A model generated the notes under the pieces. That model had not been told where the DNA came from and searched no databases. It worked only from the letters and a program-made list of their open reading frames with translations. From DATAOG01 sp963782885 (GTDB lineage: Bacteria > Pseudomonadota > Alphaproteobacteria > Geminicoccales > Geminicoccaceae): DNA of 64,000 nucleotides. The translations under genes were made by a program, and so were the position numbers. Numbering within the stretch: position 1 is the first letter of the stretch; each line of letters begins with the position of its first letter. The stretch is from the NCBI GenBank assembly GCA_963782885.1, contig CAWALL010000016.1, positions 1 to 64,000 on the forward strand, read 5' to 3'. This document shows, piece after piece, positions 8,272 to 17,119 of the stretch.

Positions 8272-9048
8272 CTAGTCGTCGACGATCGCGACCGCCCGGG
8301 TCCAGCCGGCGGAGGCGGCCCTGATCTTGACCGGAAAGCAGCAGACCTGAAAACCGCGGGCCGGCAGCCGGTCGAGGCTGGCGAGCTTCTCGAGGTGGCA
8401 GTAGCCGATCTCGCGGCCGGCCTTGTGGCCCTCCCAGATCAGCCCGGCGTCCTGGGTCCGGGCGTAGGCCTCGGCGGTCTTCGAGAACGGCGCGTCCCAG
8501 CTCCAGCCGTCGGTGCCGGTGACCCGGACGCCGCGCTCCAGGAGCCAAAGCGTGCCGGCGCGCCCGCAGCCGCAGCCGCGGTCGATGTAGTCGGGCTCAC
8601 CGTAGCGGGCGCCGGCCGCGGTGTTCATCAGCACGATGTCGAGCGGGCTGAGCTCATGGCCGATGCGCGCGAGCTCCGCCTCGAGGTCCGCCGGCGTGAC
8701 CACGTAGCCGTCGTCGAGATGGCGGAAGTCGAGCTTGACGCCCGGCTGGAAGCACCAGTCCAGCGGCACCTCGTCGATGGTCGCGGCGCGCTCGCCGCGG
8801 TTCATGGTCGAGGCATAGTGCCAGGGGGCGTCGAGATGGGTGCCGTTGTGCGTGGCGATCGCGACCCGCTCGAGCGCCCAGGCCTCGCCGCCCGGCAGAT
8901 CGGCCGCCGCGAGGCCCGGGAAGCAGGCGAGCAGGTTCGGCAGCGTGTCGTGGTGGTCGAGATAGGTGATCTCGGGCAGCATGAAAGGCGGGTCGGAGCG
9001 GATCCCCGACTGCAGGGCGACCGAGATGTCGATGATCTTGCGGGCCAT
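8272..9048 (-). CDS. Metal-dependent cyclase/hydrolase family protein (KynB-like fold)
   Basis: A 258-residue cyclase-family protein. The signature THNGTHLDAPWHY (about residues 88-100) contains the HxGTHxDxPxH metal site of this family, which includes kynurenine formamidase, isatin hydrolase and arylformamidase-like enzymes. GTDGWSWDAPF near residue 183 matches a later conserved segment. Substrate cannot be chosen from sequence; no tryptophan-pathway genes are nearby. Transcribed with the phosphatase gene in the same direction, 17 bases upstream of it. Confidence 0.85.
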   Translation of the reverse strand: MARKIIDISVALQSGIRSDPPFMLPEITYLDHHDTLPNLLACFPGLAAADLPGGEAWALERVAIATHNGTHLDAPWHYASTMNRGERAATIDEVPLDWCFQPGVKLDFRHLDDGYVVTPADLEAELARIGHELSPLDIVLMNTAAGARYGEPDYIDRGCGCGRAGTLWLLERGVRVTGTDGWSWDAPFSKTAEAYARTQDAGLIWEGHKAGREIGYCHLEKLASLDRLPARGFQVCCFPVKIRAASAGWTRAVAIVDD

Positions 9049-9466
9049 GACGCCTCCCGGTTGATTGAGCCTGTCCGGCTAAGGACGCCGCGCGGCGTTC
9101 GCGGCGAGTTCCGTCAGTTCGCTCTGGCGGCCGCACCGGCAATGGCCACGGGCTCGGCCGTCTGGCCGGCCACGGCCGGCGGCGGAACACGGTGCAGGCC
9201 CGCACCGGACCCGCTCGGAACGTCGATCCGAGGCTGGTGTTCACCCGGCATCGGCCGTAATTCTCCTCAAGGCGCTCTCAGATGCCGATGCTGTTCCTTT
9301 ACACCGCCCCGCTGTCGAGCACCACTGCCAAGCGGGCGCCGGGCCGGGTTCCGGTCGGGCGGCCGAGGGCGGCTCTTGGCGAGGCGGGCCGGCCTGTGCT
9401 TTGGTGCGCGCCTCTTCGTCGACCTGCGGTCGGCGCCGGGTGGGCGCGACCATCACGGAACCGGTC
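9049..9466. other. 418-base gap between divergent genes
   Basis: This stretch separates the cyclase gene (minus) from the alpha/beta-hydrolase gene (plus) and should hold both promoters. I see no convincing gene: the short frames in it have no domain or ribosome site. GC-rich inverted segments (around 9168-9184) could fold, but no terminator or riboswitch is recognisable. Confidence 0.5.
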
Positions 9467-10732
9467 ATGACGGCTCGATGGCTGATCCTCTGCTGCCTGC
9501 TGGTGCTGGCCACTCCCGGCCAGGGCGACGCCGCGAGCTACGACTACCCGTTCGTCGACCCCTATGCGGCGACCGCGATCGGCACGCCCAGCATCTACCA
9601 GGCCGATCTGCCGGAAGATGTCCCGCTCGAGGAGCATCAGCTCGCGATCTTCCCGGACCGCCAGATCCCCGAGATCTTCTGGTACACCAAGGGCCTGCGC
9701 TTCGGATTCCTGCCGCAGGCGCACAGGGCGCCGCTCGCGTTCGTGATCGGCGGCACCGGCGCCGGCTACAACTCCAGCAAGAGCCTGGTGCTGGTCAGGA
9801 TGTTTCAGAAGATCGGCTTCCATGTGATTTCGGTGCCCTCGCCGATCCATCAGAACTTCATCGTCAACGCCTCGACCACGAGCGTGCCCGGGCTGATCAC
9901 CGAGGACGCCGCCGACCTCTACCGGGTCATGCGGCTCGCCTATGCGCAGGTGGAGGACCGGATCGAGGTCTCGGCCTTCGATCTGGTCGGCTACAGCCTG
10001 GGCGGCGCCCAGGCCGCATTCGTCGCCAAGCTCGACGACCAAGAGCAGGCGTTCCGGTTCCAGCGGGTGCTGCTGATCAATCCGCCGGTCAACCTCGCGA
10101 GCTCGGCTCATGCCCTCGATCAGCTGCTCGAGGACAACACGCCCCAAGGCCTCGGCGTCTTCATCGATCAGATGATCGATACGTTCATCGGCGCCGCCGT
10201 TCAACAGGACACCCCGAGTTTCACGCCGGACCTCCTCTATACGATCTACAAGCGCCGCGAACCGAAAGACGAAAGCCTGGCGGCCGCGATCGGGCTGGTA
10301 TTCCGGGTCGTCTCGGCCAACATGATCTTCACGACCGACCAGATGATCGATGCCGGTTACATCAGCCCGCCGGATACGCCGCTCGGTGTCACGGATTCTC
10401 TGACGCCCTTCGCCGAGGTCGCGCTGCGTACCAGTTTCGACGACTACATCGATCACCTGTTTCTCCCGTTCTTTCAGCGCCGGGAGCCTGGAATTACCCG
10501 CCAGGACCTGATCTATCGCACCAGCCTCAAGAGCATCGAGAGTTATCTCGCCAACACCAATAAGATCGGATTGATGCACAATGAGGACGACATAACTTTG
10601 GCTGACGGTGACATCGATTACCTTGAGAAGGTGTTCGGCAATCGCGCCAAGATCTATATCAAAGGCGGACATGTCGGCAATCTGGACTACCGCGACAATG
10701 TCGCTGACATGATCGATTTCTTTACCAAGTGA
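9467..10732 (+). CDS. Exported alpha/beta-hydrolase linked to MlaA
   Basis: A 421-residue protein with a signal peptide (LILCCLLVLATPGQGDA). The body has an alpha/beta-hydrolase layout: an oxyanion-region GGTGAGYNSSKSLVL, the nucleophile elbow FDLVGYSLGGAQAAF (Ser within GYSLGG, about residue 184), and a late GGHVGNLDYR with a candidate catalytic His. Such enzymes cleave ester or related bonds. It sits 19 bases before the mlaA gene, so a role on envelope lipids is plausible. ATG 9467 is chosen since it opens directly on the signal peptide. Confidence 0.75.
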   Translation: MTARWLILCCLLVLATPGQGDAASYDYPFVDPYAATAIGTPSIYQADLPEDVPLEEHQLAIFPDRQIPEIFWYTKGLRFGFLPQAHRAPLAFVIGGTGAGYNSSKSLVLVRMFQKIGFHVISVPSPIHQNFIVNASTTSVPGLITEDAADLYRVMRLAYAQVEDRIEVSAFDLVGYSLGGAQAAFVAKLDDQEQAFRFQRVLLINPPVNLASSAHALDQLLEDNTPQGLGVFIDQMIDTFIGAAVQQDTPSFTPDLLYTIYKRREPKDESLAAAIGLVFRVVSANMIFTTDQMIDAGYISPPDTPLGVTDSLTPFAEVALRTSFDDYIDHLFLPFFQRREPGITRQDLIYRTSLKSIESYLANTNKIGLMHNEDDITLADGDIDYLEKVFGNRAKIYIKGGHVGNLDYRDNVADMIDFFTK

Positions 10733-10751
10733 CGGTCGGCCAGCGGCACCG

Positions 10752-11498
10752 ATGGGCATCCGACTGACCGCAGTTCTGGCGCTCCTGGCCAGCGTCTGCC
10801 TCGCCGCCTGTGCCGGCACGGTGGCGGCGCCAATTCCGCCGCAACGCCAGCTGCAGGACGTGGCCCGGCCGGGCGAGGTCTTCGCGCTCGAGGTCTACGA
10901 TCCGATCGAACGCTGGAATCGGGGCGTCTACACCTTCAACGCCCTGGCCGACCGGACAGTGATCCTGCCGCTCGTGAATGCCTACCGGTTCATCACGCCG
11001 GAGTTCGTCAGGAACCGGATCAGAGATTTCTTCTCGAACCTGACCGAGATCCCGACCTTCGCCAATGCGGTGCTGCAGCTCAAGCCCGATACTGCCGGGC
11101 GGGCGGCGCTCCGGTTCATCGACAACGTCCTGCTCGGCGTCGGCGGCCTCTACGACATCGCGGGCGAGATTGGTCGCGTGCCGCAAGTCACGGAGGACTT
11201 CGGCCAGACCCTTGGCCACTGGGGCGTCGGCGACGGCCCTTACCTCGTGCTGCCGCTGCTCGGCCCGTCCAACCTGCGGGACGCGAGCGGGCTGGCCGTC
11301 GACAGCGTCGGCTTCAGCCTCCTGATCCCGCCCGGGATCAGAAGCAGCGCCGCCTACCTGGGCACCGCCTACGGCCTGCGGCCGATCGATCTGCGCAGCA
11401 ACATTCCGTTCCGTTATTACCGCACCGGATCGCCGTTCGAGTACGATCTGATCCGCCTGGTCTACACGCGGACGCGCGAGTTCCAAATCGCGAAGTAG
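10752..11498 (+). CDS. mlaA: MlaA (VacJ) family outer-membrane lipoprotein
   Basis: A 248-residue protein with a lipoprotein signal (LASVCLAACAG, lipobox LAAC with Cys near residue 20). The MlaA core follows: YDPIERWNRGVYTFNALAD, the FFSNL-EIPTFANAVLQ segment, RFIDNVLLGVGGLYD, EDFGQTLGHWGVGDGPYLVLPLLGPSN. MlaA removes misplaced phospholipids from the outer leaflet of the outer membrane and hands them to MlaC. MlaC and the MlaFED transporter are not in this window. It is translated right after the hydrolase gene, probably in one operon. Confidence 0.93.
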   Translation: MGIRLTAVLALLASVCLAACAGTVAAPIPPQRQLQDVARPGEVFALEVYDPIERWNRGVYTFNALADRTVILPLVNAYRFITPEFVRNRIRDFFSNLTEIPTFANAVLQLKPDTAGRAALRFIDNVLLGVGGLYDIAGEIGRVPQVTEDFGQTLGHWGVGDGPYLVLPLLGPSNLRDASGLAVDSVGFSLLIPPGIRSSAAYLGTAYGLRPIDLRSNIPFRYYRTGSPFEYDLIRLVYTRTREFQIAK

Positions 11499-11518
11499 CG
11501 CTTCGGGGCGGCTTCAGT

Positions 11519-12541
11519 TCATAAGGTCTTGGTGACCTTCTGCAGGCTGCGCGGCCGGTCCGGGTCGTGGCCGCGGGCTTCGGCGAGCGCCGCCGCGAAC
11601 GGGTAGAAGGCCTGGATGGCGACGATCGGATCGAGCATCGGGTGCAGCGGCGGCGGCAGCGGCAGACGAAGAGCGCCGCCGGTGCTCGCCGAAGCGATCA
11701 GGCAGCTCTGACCGGCCGCGACCAGGCTCTCGGCCAGCGCCGCGGCATCGGCCGACGCGCTGTCCTCGAGCGCGTAGATCAGGACCGGGAAGCCCGGCTC
11801 GAGGACCGCCCGCGGGCCGTGGCGGAACTCGGCCGCGCTCACCGCCTCGGCGTGCAGGGCCGAGGTCTCCTTAAGCTTGAGCGCGCTCTCGGCGGCGATT
11901 CCGAGACCGAGGCCGCGGCCGACGACGTAGAGGCTGGCGGCCGGCGCCAGGACCGCGAGCCCGGCCGACCAGTCGAGCGCCGCCGCCGCCTCGAGCCGCT
12001 CGGGCAGGCGCTCCAGCGCGGCGAGCAGGCCGGCATCTTCGCGCCAGAGCGCGATCAGGCGGGCGGCCGCGACCATCGACGTGATGCAGCTCTTGGTCGC
12101 GGCGACGCTCCGCTCGGGCCCGGCGTGCTGGTCGAGCACGTAGGCGGCGCACCTGGCGAGCGGCGAGGCGAGGTCGTTGACGATCGCCACGGTCAAGGCG
12201 CCCGCCGCGGCTGCGGCCTCCAGGGTCATCACGATGTCGGGGCTGGCGCCGGACTGGGAGATCGCAAGCGCCAGCGCGCGCTCCAGGCGGAGCCGGGCCC
12301 GGTAGCGGGTGACCGTCGACGGCGGCAGCGAAGCGGTGACGATGCCCGCGAGCACCGCCAGCAGCGCCGCGGCGTAGCTCGCGGCGTGATCGGAGCTGCC
12401 GCGCGCCACGGTCAGGGCGAACGGCGGCGGCGTCTCCCGGAGGCGGGCTGCGAGCGCCTGATAACCCTCGCTATCGGTCGCGAGCAGGGCCGCGACCCGG
12501 GCCGGCGCCTCACGCGCCTCCTCGAGCATCAGCGAGCTCAA
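11519..12541 (-). CDS. SIS-domain aminosugar isomerase/deaminase (NagB-II/AgaS-like)
   Basis: A 340-residue protein with two sugar-isomerase domains and no glutaminase domain, so it is not full GlmS. The first domain has TVARGSSDHAASYAA and ISQSGASPDIV; the second has YVVGRGLGLGIAAESALKLKETSALHAEAVSAAEFRHGPRAV, the GlmS-like phosphosugar site. It probably deaminates glucosamine-6-phosphate. Its start overlaps the end of nagA by 32 bases, so the two are co-transcribed and likely act in sequence on N-acetylglucosamine-6-phosphate. Confidence 0.88.
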   Translation of the reverse strand: MSSLMLEEAREAPARVAALLATDSEGYQALAARLRETPPPFALTVARGSSDHAASYAAALLAVLAGIVTASLPPSTVTRYRARLRLERALALAISQSGASPDIVMTLEAAAAAGALTVAIVNDLASPLARCAAYVLDQHAGPERSVAATKSCITSMVAAARLIALWREDAGLLAALERLPERLEAAAALDWSAGLAVLAPAASLYVVGRGLGLGIAAESALKLKETSALHAEAVSAAEFRHGPRAVLEPGFPVLIYALEDSASADAAALAESLVAAGQSCLIASASTGGALRLPLPPPLHPMLDPIVAIQAFYPFAAALAEARGHDPDRPRSLQKVTKTL

Positions 12542-13622
12542 CCGCCTCTCCTTCGATGTAGACCGCGAGCAGCCGACCGGCGCCGTCGACCACGACCAGG
12601 TCCGCGCGCGCGCCCGGCACGATCCGTCCGCAGTCGTCCTGCCCGAGATAGGCCGCGGGCACGCTCGAGAGACACCTGGCCGCGTCCTCGAGATCGAGAC
12701 CCAGCGCCAGGAAGTTGCGGAGCGCCCGGTCCATGGTCAAGACGCTGCCGGCAAGCGTGCCGTCGGCGAGGCGGACCGTATCGGCGTCCTTGACCACAAC
12801 GTGGCGACCGAGCCGATACTCGCCGGGCGGCATGCCGGCCGCGGCGACCGCATCGGTGATCCCGTAGAGGCCGGGGATCGCGCGCCATGCGGCTTGGGCG
12901 GCGCCCGCCGCCACGTGCCGGAAATCGAGGATCAGCTCGGCGTGATGCGCGTGTGCGAACGCCGCGCCGACCATGCCGGGCCGGCGGTGATGGATCCCGG
13001 TCATCGCGTTGAAGAGGTGGGTGAAGCCGCCAGCCCCGGCCTCGAGGGCGGCGCTCGCCTGCTCGTAGCTGGCGCAGCTGTGGCCGAGCTGGACGCGCGC
13101 ACCGTGGCCGAGCAGACGCCGCAGCAGCGCATGATCCGGGTCGATCTCGGGCGCGATCGTCGCGATCCTGACCGGTGCGATCGCGCAGAGCTCGTCGACC
13201 AGCCCGAGATCGGGCGGGATCGCGAACGGCGGCTGGGCGCCGAGCGCGTCCGGGCTGATGAACGGACCCTCGAGATGGACGCCGAGCACGCGCGCCTCGC
13301 CTGGCCGCCGATCGCCGACGACTGCACCGATCGCGCGGAGCGCGCCGCGGAGATCGTCCTCGGGTGCGGTCACGGTGGTCGCGAGCAGGCTCGTGGTGCC
13401 GTGGCGGGCGTGGAAGCGGGCCATCGCGCGGGTCGCTGCCTCGCCGGCCATGCAGTCGAGCCCGCCGCCGCCGTGGACGTGCAGGTCGACGAACCCCGGC
13501 AGGACGAAGCGGTCCGGCGGCACGTCGACGCGCGCTGCGACCCGCTCGATCGTGCCCGCGAACGCCAGCCGGCCGGCGCACCAGCCGTCCGGGGTCAGGA
13601 TCCGACCGTCCAGGTGAATCAT
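12510..13622 (-). CDS. nagA: N-acetylglucosamine-6-phosphate deacetylase
   Basis: About 370 residues, amidohydrolase fold. Motifs: GFVDLHVHGGGGLDCM (metal HxH), GVHLEGPFI (metal Glu), QLGHSCAS and THLFNAMTGIHHRRPGMVGAAF (metal and substrate His), and ITDAVAAAGMP (catalytic Asp). It removes acetate from GlcNAc-6-P in the cytoplasm. An upstream in-frame ATG at 13655 exists, but ATG 13622 has a GGAG just before it and begins with the usual beta-sandwich strand MIHLDGRI. No uptake system, kinase or repressor is adjacent. Confidence 0.92.
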   Translation of the reverse strand: MIHLDGRILTPDGWCAGRLAFAGTIERVAARVDVPPDRFVLPGFVDLHVHGGGGLDCMAGEAATRAMARFHARHGTTSLLATTVTAPEDDLRGALRAIGAVVGDRRPGEARVLGVHLEGPFISPDALGAQPPFAIPPDLGLVDELCAIAPVRIATIAPEIDPDHALLRRLLGHGARVQLGHSCASYEQASAALEAGAGGFTHLFNAMTGIHHRRPGMVGAAFAHAHHAELILDFRHVAAGAAQAAWRAIPGLYGITDAVAAAGMPPGEYRLGRHVVVKDADTVRLADGTLAGSVLTMDRALRNFLALGLDLEDAARCLSSVPAAYLGQDDCGRIVPGARADLVVVDGAGRLLAVYIEGEAVELADARGGA

Positions 13623-13788
13623 GAGCTCCGCCCAACGCGCGCCGGTCTGTAGCACCGGGAGCCCGGGCGACCAAGCGCTGCCTGACGGGCATCATCGTCT
13701 CCGTTGTGGATCAGTCGCTTCACTAGTGCCACAAACGGGGTCGAGAAGCCGGCATCCCGCGTGGAGCCCATGCCGGCGGAGGACCGAG

Positions 13789-14424
13789 ATGCCGCTTCAG
13801 AACCGGGTCACGCCGTTCGGCGAGATCGTGAGCAGCTCCGCGCGCGGGCTGCTGATGGGCAATCGCGGCATTCTGCACAACGACGAGGGCCGCCTCGGGG
13901 CCGGGCGCTGGCAGCATCCGCACTGGGTCGTCTGCCGGCTCGAGTTTAAGGGCCGGCGCCAGGAAGTGATGCGGCCGGGCGCCTACACCCAGCTGTTCTT
14001 CCTCGACGAGGCGGTGGCGCTGGCGGCCGGCCACCGGCCCTGCGCGCTCTGCCGGCGGGCCGCTTACGAGGCCTTCGTCAGCGCCTGGATGGCGGCGACC
14101 GGGCGGGCGGGCCGGCCGCGCTCGGTGGAGCTCGACTGGCAGTTGCATCGCGAGCGGGTCGAGGTCCAGACCCGGCGCCAGATCACCCACCCGGCGGCGA
14201 TCGACGATCTGCCCGACGGCGCCTTCGTGACGCTGCCGGGCAAGCCCGGCGTGCCCTATCTCGTGCTCGACCACCGGCTGCTGCCGTGGACGCCGGAAGG
14301 CTACCGTCCAGGGCGCGAGCGGCCCGAGGGCCTCGAGGTCACCGTGCTCACGCCGCGCGCGACGGTCGCCGCGCTGCGCGCCGGCTACCGACCCGAGCTG
14401 CACCCCTCGGCCACCGAGGCCTGA
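13789..14424 (+). CDS. Uncharacterised conserved protein with an AGHRPCALCRR motif
   Basis: A 211-residue soluble protein. It starts LQNRVTPFGEIV and has a conserved-looking core GNRGILHN, YTQLFFLDEAVALAAGHRPCALCRRAAYEAF. The GHRPCxxCR element resembles the end of the Ada-type zinc-binding motif, but the rest does not look like Ada, and only two cysteines are close together. GGCGGAGGA at 13775-13783 serves ATG 13789. The protein also carries LPGKPGVPYLVL and a basic C-terminus. Conserved across alphaproteobacteria to my knowledge; function unknown. Confidence 0.65.
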   Translation: MPLQNRVTPFGEIVSSSARGLLMGNRGILHNDEGRLGAGRWQHPHWVVCRLEFKGRRQEVMRPGAYTQLFFLDEAVALAAGHRPCALCRRAAYEAFVSAWMAATGRAGRPRSVELDWQLHRERVEVQTRRQITHPAAIDDLPDGAFVTLPGKPGVPYLVLDHRLLPWTPEGYRPGRERPEGLEVTVLTPRATVAALRAGYRPELHPSATEA

Positions 14425-14570
14425 ACGCCCGCGGTCGCCGGGATGACGCCTGCCCCGCTCCCGCCTGCCGGAACCAGCGTCGGTGCCCGGCGTTGACCAA
14501 CCTCGGGCGGGCCGAAGTGACGGATCGGAATCGGCCCCGGAGGGTAACCGCAACGGGAGGGACGGCTCCG

Positions 14571-15305
14571 ATGGTGCCTGCATGGCTCCACGTCCTGGCG
14601 ATCGCGTCGCTGGTCCTCGGCGCCGGCTGCGCGCTGCTGATCGCCTTGGACGTGCTCCGCCATCCGCAGCACATGTGGATCATGAACCTCGTCTGGCCGG
14701 TGACCGCGCTGTTCGGCTCGCTGATCATCGTCTTCGCCTACTACAGGTATGGGCGCCTGGCGGCGCACGAGAAGGCGCAGGCGGCGATGGCACGGGACGA
14801 GCCGATGCCGAGCAAGGCGCTGACGCCGTTCCCGGTGATGGTCGGCAAGGGCACGCTGCACTGCGGCAGCGGCTGCACCCTCGGCGACATCTGCGCCGAG
14901 TGGCTGGTCTTCGGGTTTCCGCTGATTGCCACCTGGTTCGGCTGGCCCTGGCTGCTCCCCGAGAAGATCTTCGCGGTCTGGGTGGTCGACTACATCTTCG
15001 CCTTCGGGTTCGGCATCGCCTTCCAATACTTCACGATTGCGCCGATGCGCGGCCTCTCTCTGGGCGAGGGGCTGGTCGCCGCGGTCAAGGCCGACACGCT
15101 GTCGCTGACCGCCTGGCAGGTCGGCATGTACGGCTTCATGGCAATCGCCCACTTCTACATCTGGAAGCATGTGCTGGGCGCCGAGCTGCACGTCAACTCG
15201 GCCGAGTTCTGGTTCATGATGCAGGTCGCGATGGGGGCCGGCTTCGCGACCGCCTATCCGGTGAACTGGTGGCTGATCCGCAAGGAGATTAAGGAAGCGA
15301 TGTGA
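14571..15305 (+). CDS. DUF4396 integral membrane protein
   Basis: A 244-residue membrane protein with about six hydrophobic segments. It shows the hallmarks of DUF4396: MWIMNLVWPVTALF, HCGSGCTLGDICAEWLVFG (paired cysteines in a CGSGC motif), FQYFTIAPMRGL, KADTLSLTAWQVGMYG and a C-terminal FMMQVAMGAGFATAYPVNWWLI. Function is not established; the cysteine and histidine near the membrane suggest a metal or redox link. ATG 14571 follows GGGAGG at 14555-14560, which decides against the longer open frame. Confidence 0.85.
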   Translation: MVPAWLHVLAIASLVLGAGCALLIALDVLRHPQHMWIMNLVWPVTALFGSLIIVFAYYRYGRLAAHEKAQAAMARDEPMPSKALTPFPVMVGKGTLHCGSGCTLGDICAEWLVFGFPLIATWFGWPWLLPEKIFAVWVVDYIFAFGFGIAFQYFTIAPMRGLSLGEGLVAAVKADTLSLTAWQVGMYGFMAIAHFYIWKHVLGAELHVNSAEFWFMMQVAMGAGFATAYPVNWWLIRKEIKEAM

Positions 15306-15327
15306 TCCGGACCGCCGCGGTGCCGCC

Positions 15328-16113
15328 TCAATCGCGCGGCGCCCGGGCGGCCTCGTCCGGCAGGAGCTGGATCTGCTCCGGGTGCGACAGCTCGATCAGC
15401 GGGCCGCCCGCCTCGAGCACAAAGCCGCGCACCTCGATGCGCCGGCCGGCGAGCGCCAGGACGTCGAGCCCGGCCTGCTCGAAGCGGCCATCGAGCTCGG
15501 CCCGCCGCACGCGGACCGTGAAGTCGGAACGCCAGTCCGCGCCGAAGTTCAGGTAGACGTAGTCCTTGGTCGGCGCCACCCGCAGCACCCGGCCCTGCAC
15601 GATCTCGAAGCTGCCGGTCGCATTGGCGAGCCGTGCGGCGTCGTGCGGCGCGAGAGCGGGGTCGGCCCAGAGGCCGCGTCGCTGCGCCCGTGCGGTCTGC
15701 TCCAGCGCCAGCATGGCGGCCGCGCGCGCCACCTCGCCTGGCCGGGTCTCGACCATGGCGAGCCCCTGCTCGAGCAGGGCGCCCTGCAGCCACCGGCCGT
15801 CGGCCCGTTCGACCTGGGCCACCAGATCGCCGTAGCGATCGATCGGCGCCGCCGCCGTGCCGAGCCGGACCGCCTGGTCGGCCAGCAGGCCTGCGAGCGC
15901 CGCACGTGCCTGCTCGGCCAGGGCAGCCTTGCCCGCGGGCAGGCGGAGGCCGGCGAGGCGGACGGTCCGGCCGTCAGCCAGCGCCAGCCGGTCACCCGCG
16001 AGCACCCGGGCGACCGCCAGCGGCGCGCTCCAGGCGAGCTCCTCGGCCACAGCGCTGCCCGCTGCAAGGAGCAGAGCGAGCGCGCCGAGCGCGAGCCTGA
16101 TGGCGGCAACCAT
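15328..16113 (-). CDS. Secreted SNase-like (thermonuclease fold) protein, probably non-catalytic
   Basis: A 261-residue protein with a signal peptide (LALGALALLLAAGSAVAEE). The thermonuclease OB-fold pattern is visible (VLAGDRLALADGRTVRLAGL, IDRYGDLVAQV, QGLAMVETRP, ARAQRRGLWADP). Key catalytic positions look lost: the usual DxPE after RLxGx is RLPAG here, and the YGR arginine is YGD. A second beta-rich domain with NFGADWRSDFTVRV follows. It may bind rather than cut nucleic acid, or act in the envelope. ATG 16113 is chosen because it opens the signal peptide. Confidence 0.75.
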   Translation of the reverse strand: MVAAIRLALGALALLLAAGSAVAEELAWSAPLAVARVLAGDRLALADGRTVRLAGLRLPAGKAALAEQARAALAGLLADQAVRLGTAAAPIDRYGDLVAQVERADGRWLQGALLEQGLAMVETRPGEVARAAAMLALEQTARAQRRGLWADPALAPHDAARLANATGSFEIVQGRVLRVAPTKDYVYLNFGADWRSDFTVRVRRAELDGRFEQAGLDVLALAGRRIEVRGFVLEAGGPLIELSHPEQIQLLPDEAARAPRD

Positions 16114-16213
16114 CGTTGGTCTGGACCTGCTGCGCTGTCGGCTTCGTTCGGCTAGCATGACCCACAATGCTCTGCCGCGGCAATCGCGGCGCGCCTGGAA
16201 GGAGGAGACGAGC

Positions 16214-17116
16214 TTGGCCAGGGACCCACGCTGGCGTGGCCTCTACGTCGCGATCGCGACGCCGATCGCCGCCGATCATGCGCCGGATCTGGCGCGTCTC
16301 GCGGCACGGGCTCTGGATCTGCTGGCACAGGGTTGCGACGGCGTCGCGCTGTTCGGGACCACGGGCGAGGGTCCGGTGTTCCCGGTCGCGGACCGGCGCA
16401 CCGGGCTCGAGGCGCTGCTCGCGGCCGGCATTCCGCCCGCCCGGTTGGTGGTCTCCGCGAGCGCCACGGCACCGGCAGATGCTCTGGCGCTGACCCGGCA
16501 TGCCCAGGCCGCGGGCGTTGTCGACATCCTCCTGACGCCCGCGTTCTTCCACAAAGGGCTCGATGACGAGGGGCTGTTCCGCTTCTATGCCGACCACGTC
16601 GAGCGCGCCGGCGCGCCGCTCCGGCTGCTGCTCTATCACATCCCGTCGGTCACCGGCATCGGCCTCGGCCCGGACCTGATCGCGCGCCTGGCGGCGGCGT
16701 TTCCGGGCGTGGTGATCGGGGTCAAGGACAGCGGCTTCGACTGGGCCTTCACGCTCCGCCTGCTCGAGCGTTTTCCGGAGCTGCAGATCCTCACGGGCGA
16801 GGAGAGCCACCTGCCGCCGGCGCTGGCCGCGGGCGGCGCCGGCACGATCTGCGGCATGGCGAACTTCATGGCCCCGCTGCTGCGCCGTCTGATCGACAGC
16901 GACGACCCGGGCGAACGCCAGAGGCTGCTCGGCCAGGTGGTCGCCGCTGGACGCGCGATCGAGCGGGCCGGCTCGTTCCATCAGGGGCTGCGCGCGCTGG
17001 TCGCCGACCAGACCGGCGAGCCCGGCTGGCTGCGCTGCCTGCCGCCGATGTCCCCCTTGCCCGATGACCGCCGGCGCTTCCTGGTCGGCGCCTTTAGCGA
17101 GCTCTCGGAGGCCTAG
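16214..17116 (+). CDS. Dihydrodipicolinate synthase/N-acetylneuraminate lyase family aldolase
   Basis: A 300-residue class I aldolase or dehydratase. Motifs: LFGTTGEGPVF, LLYHIPSVTGIGL (the YxxPxxTG tyrosine site) and IGVKDSG (Schiff-base lysine, about residue 171). The start is TTG 16214, preceded at ideal distance by AAGGAGGAG (16199-16207); the upstream ATG 16157 has no such site. It opens a seven-gene co-directional run with HyuA/HyuB and a TRAP transporter, so it probably serves catabolism rather than lysine synthesis. Exact substrate unknown. Confidence 0.85.
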   Translation: MARDPRWRGLYVAIATPIAADHAPDLARLAARALDLLAQGCDGVALFGTTGEGPVFPVADRRTGLEALLAAGIPPARLVVSASATAPADALALTRHAQAAGVVDILLTPAFFHKGLDDEGLFRFYADHVERAGAPLRLLLYHIPSVTGIGLGPDLIARLAAAFPGVVIGVKDSGFDWAFTLRLLERFPELQILTGEESHLPPALAAGGAGTICGMANFMAPLLRRLIDSDDPGERQRLLGQVVAAGRAIERAGSFHQGLRALVADQTGEPGWLRCLPPMSPLPDDRRRFLVGAFSELSEA

Positions 17117-17119
17117 CCG

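Noticed and set aside
15857..16213. Upstream extension of the aldolase gene (to 15857, or ATG 16157)
   Set aside because: A strong AAGGAGGAG places the start at TTG 16214, and the extension would overlap the divergent SNase-like gene.
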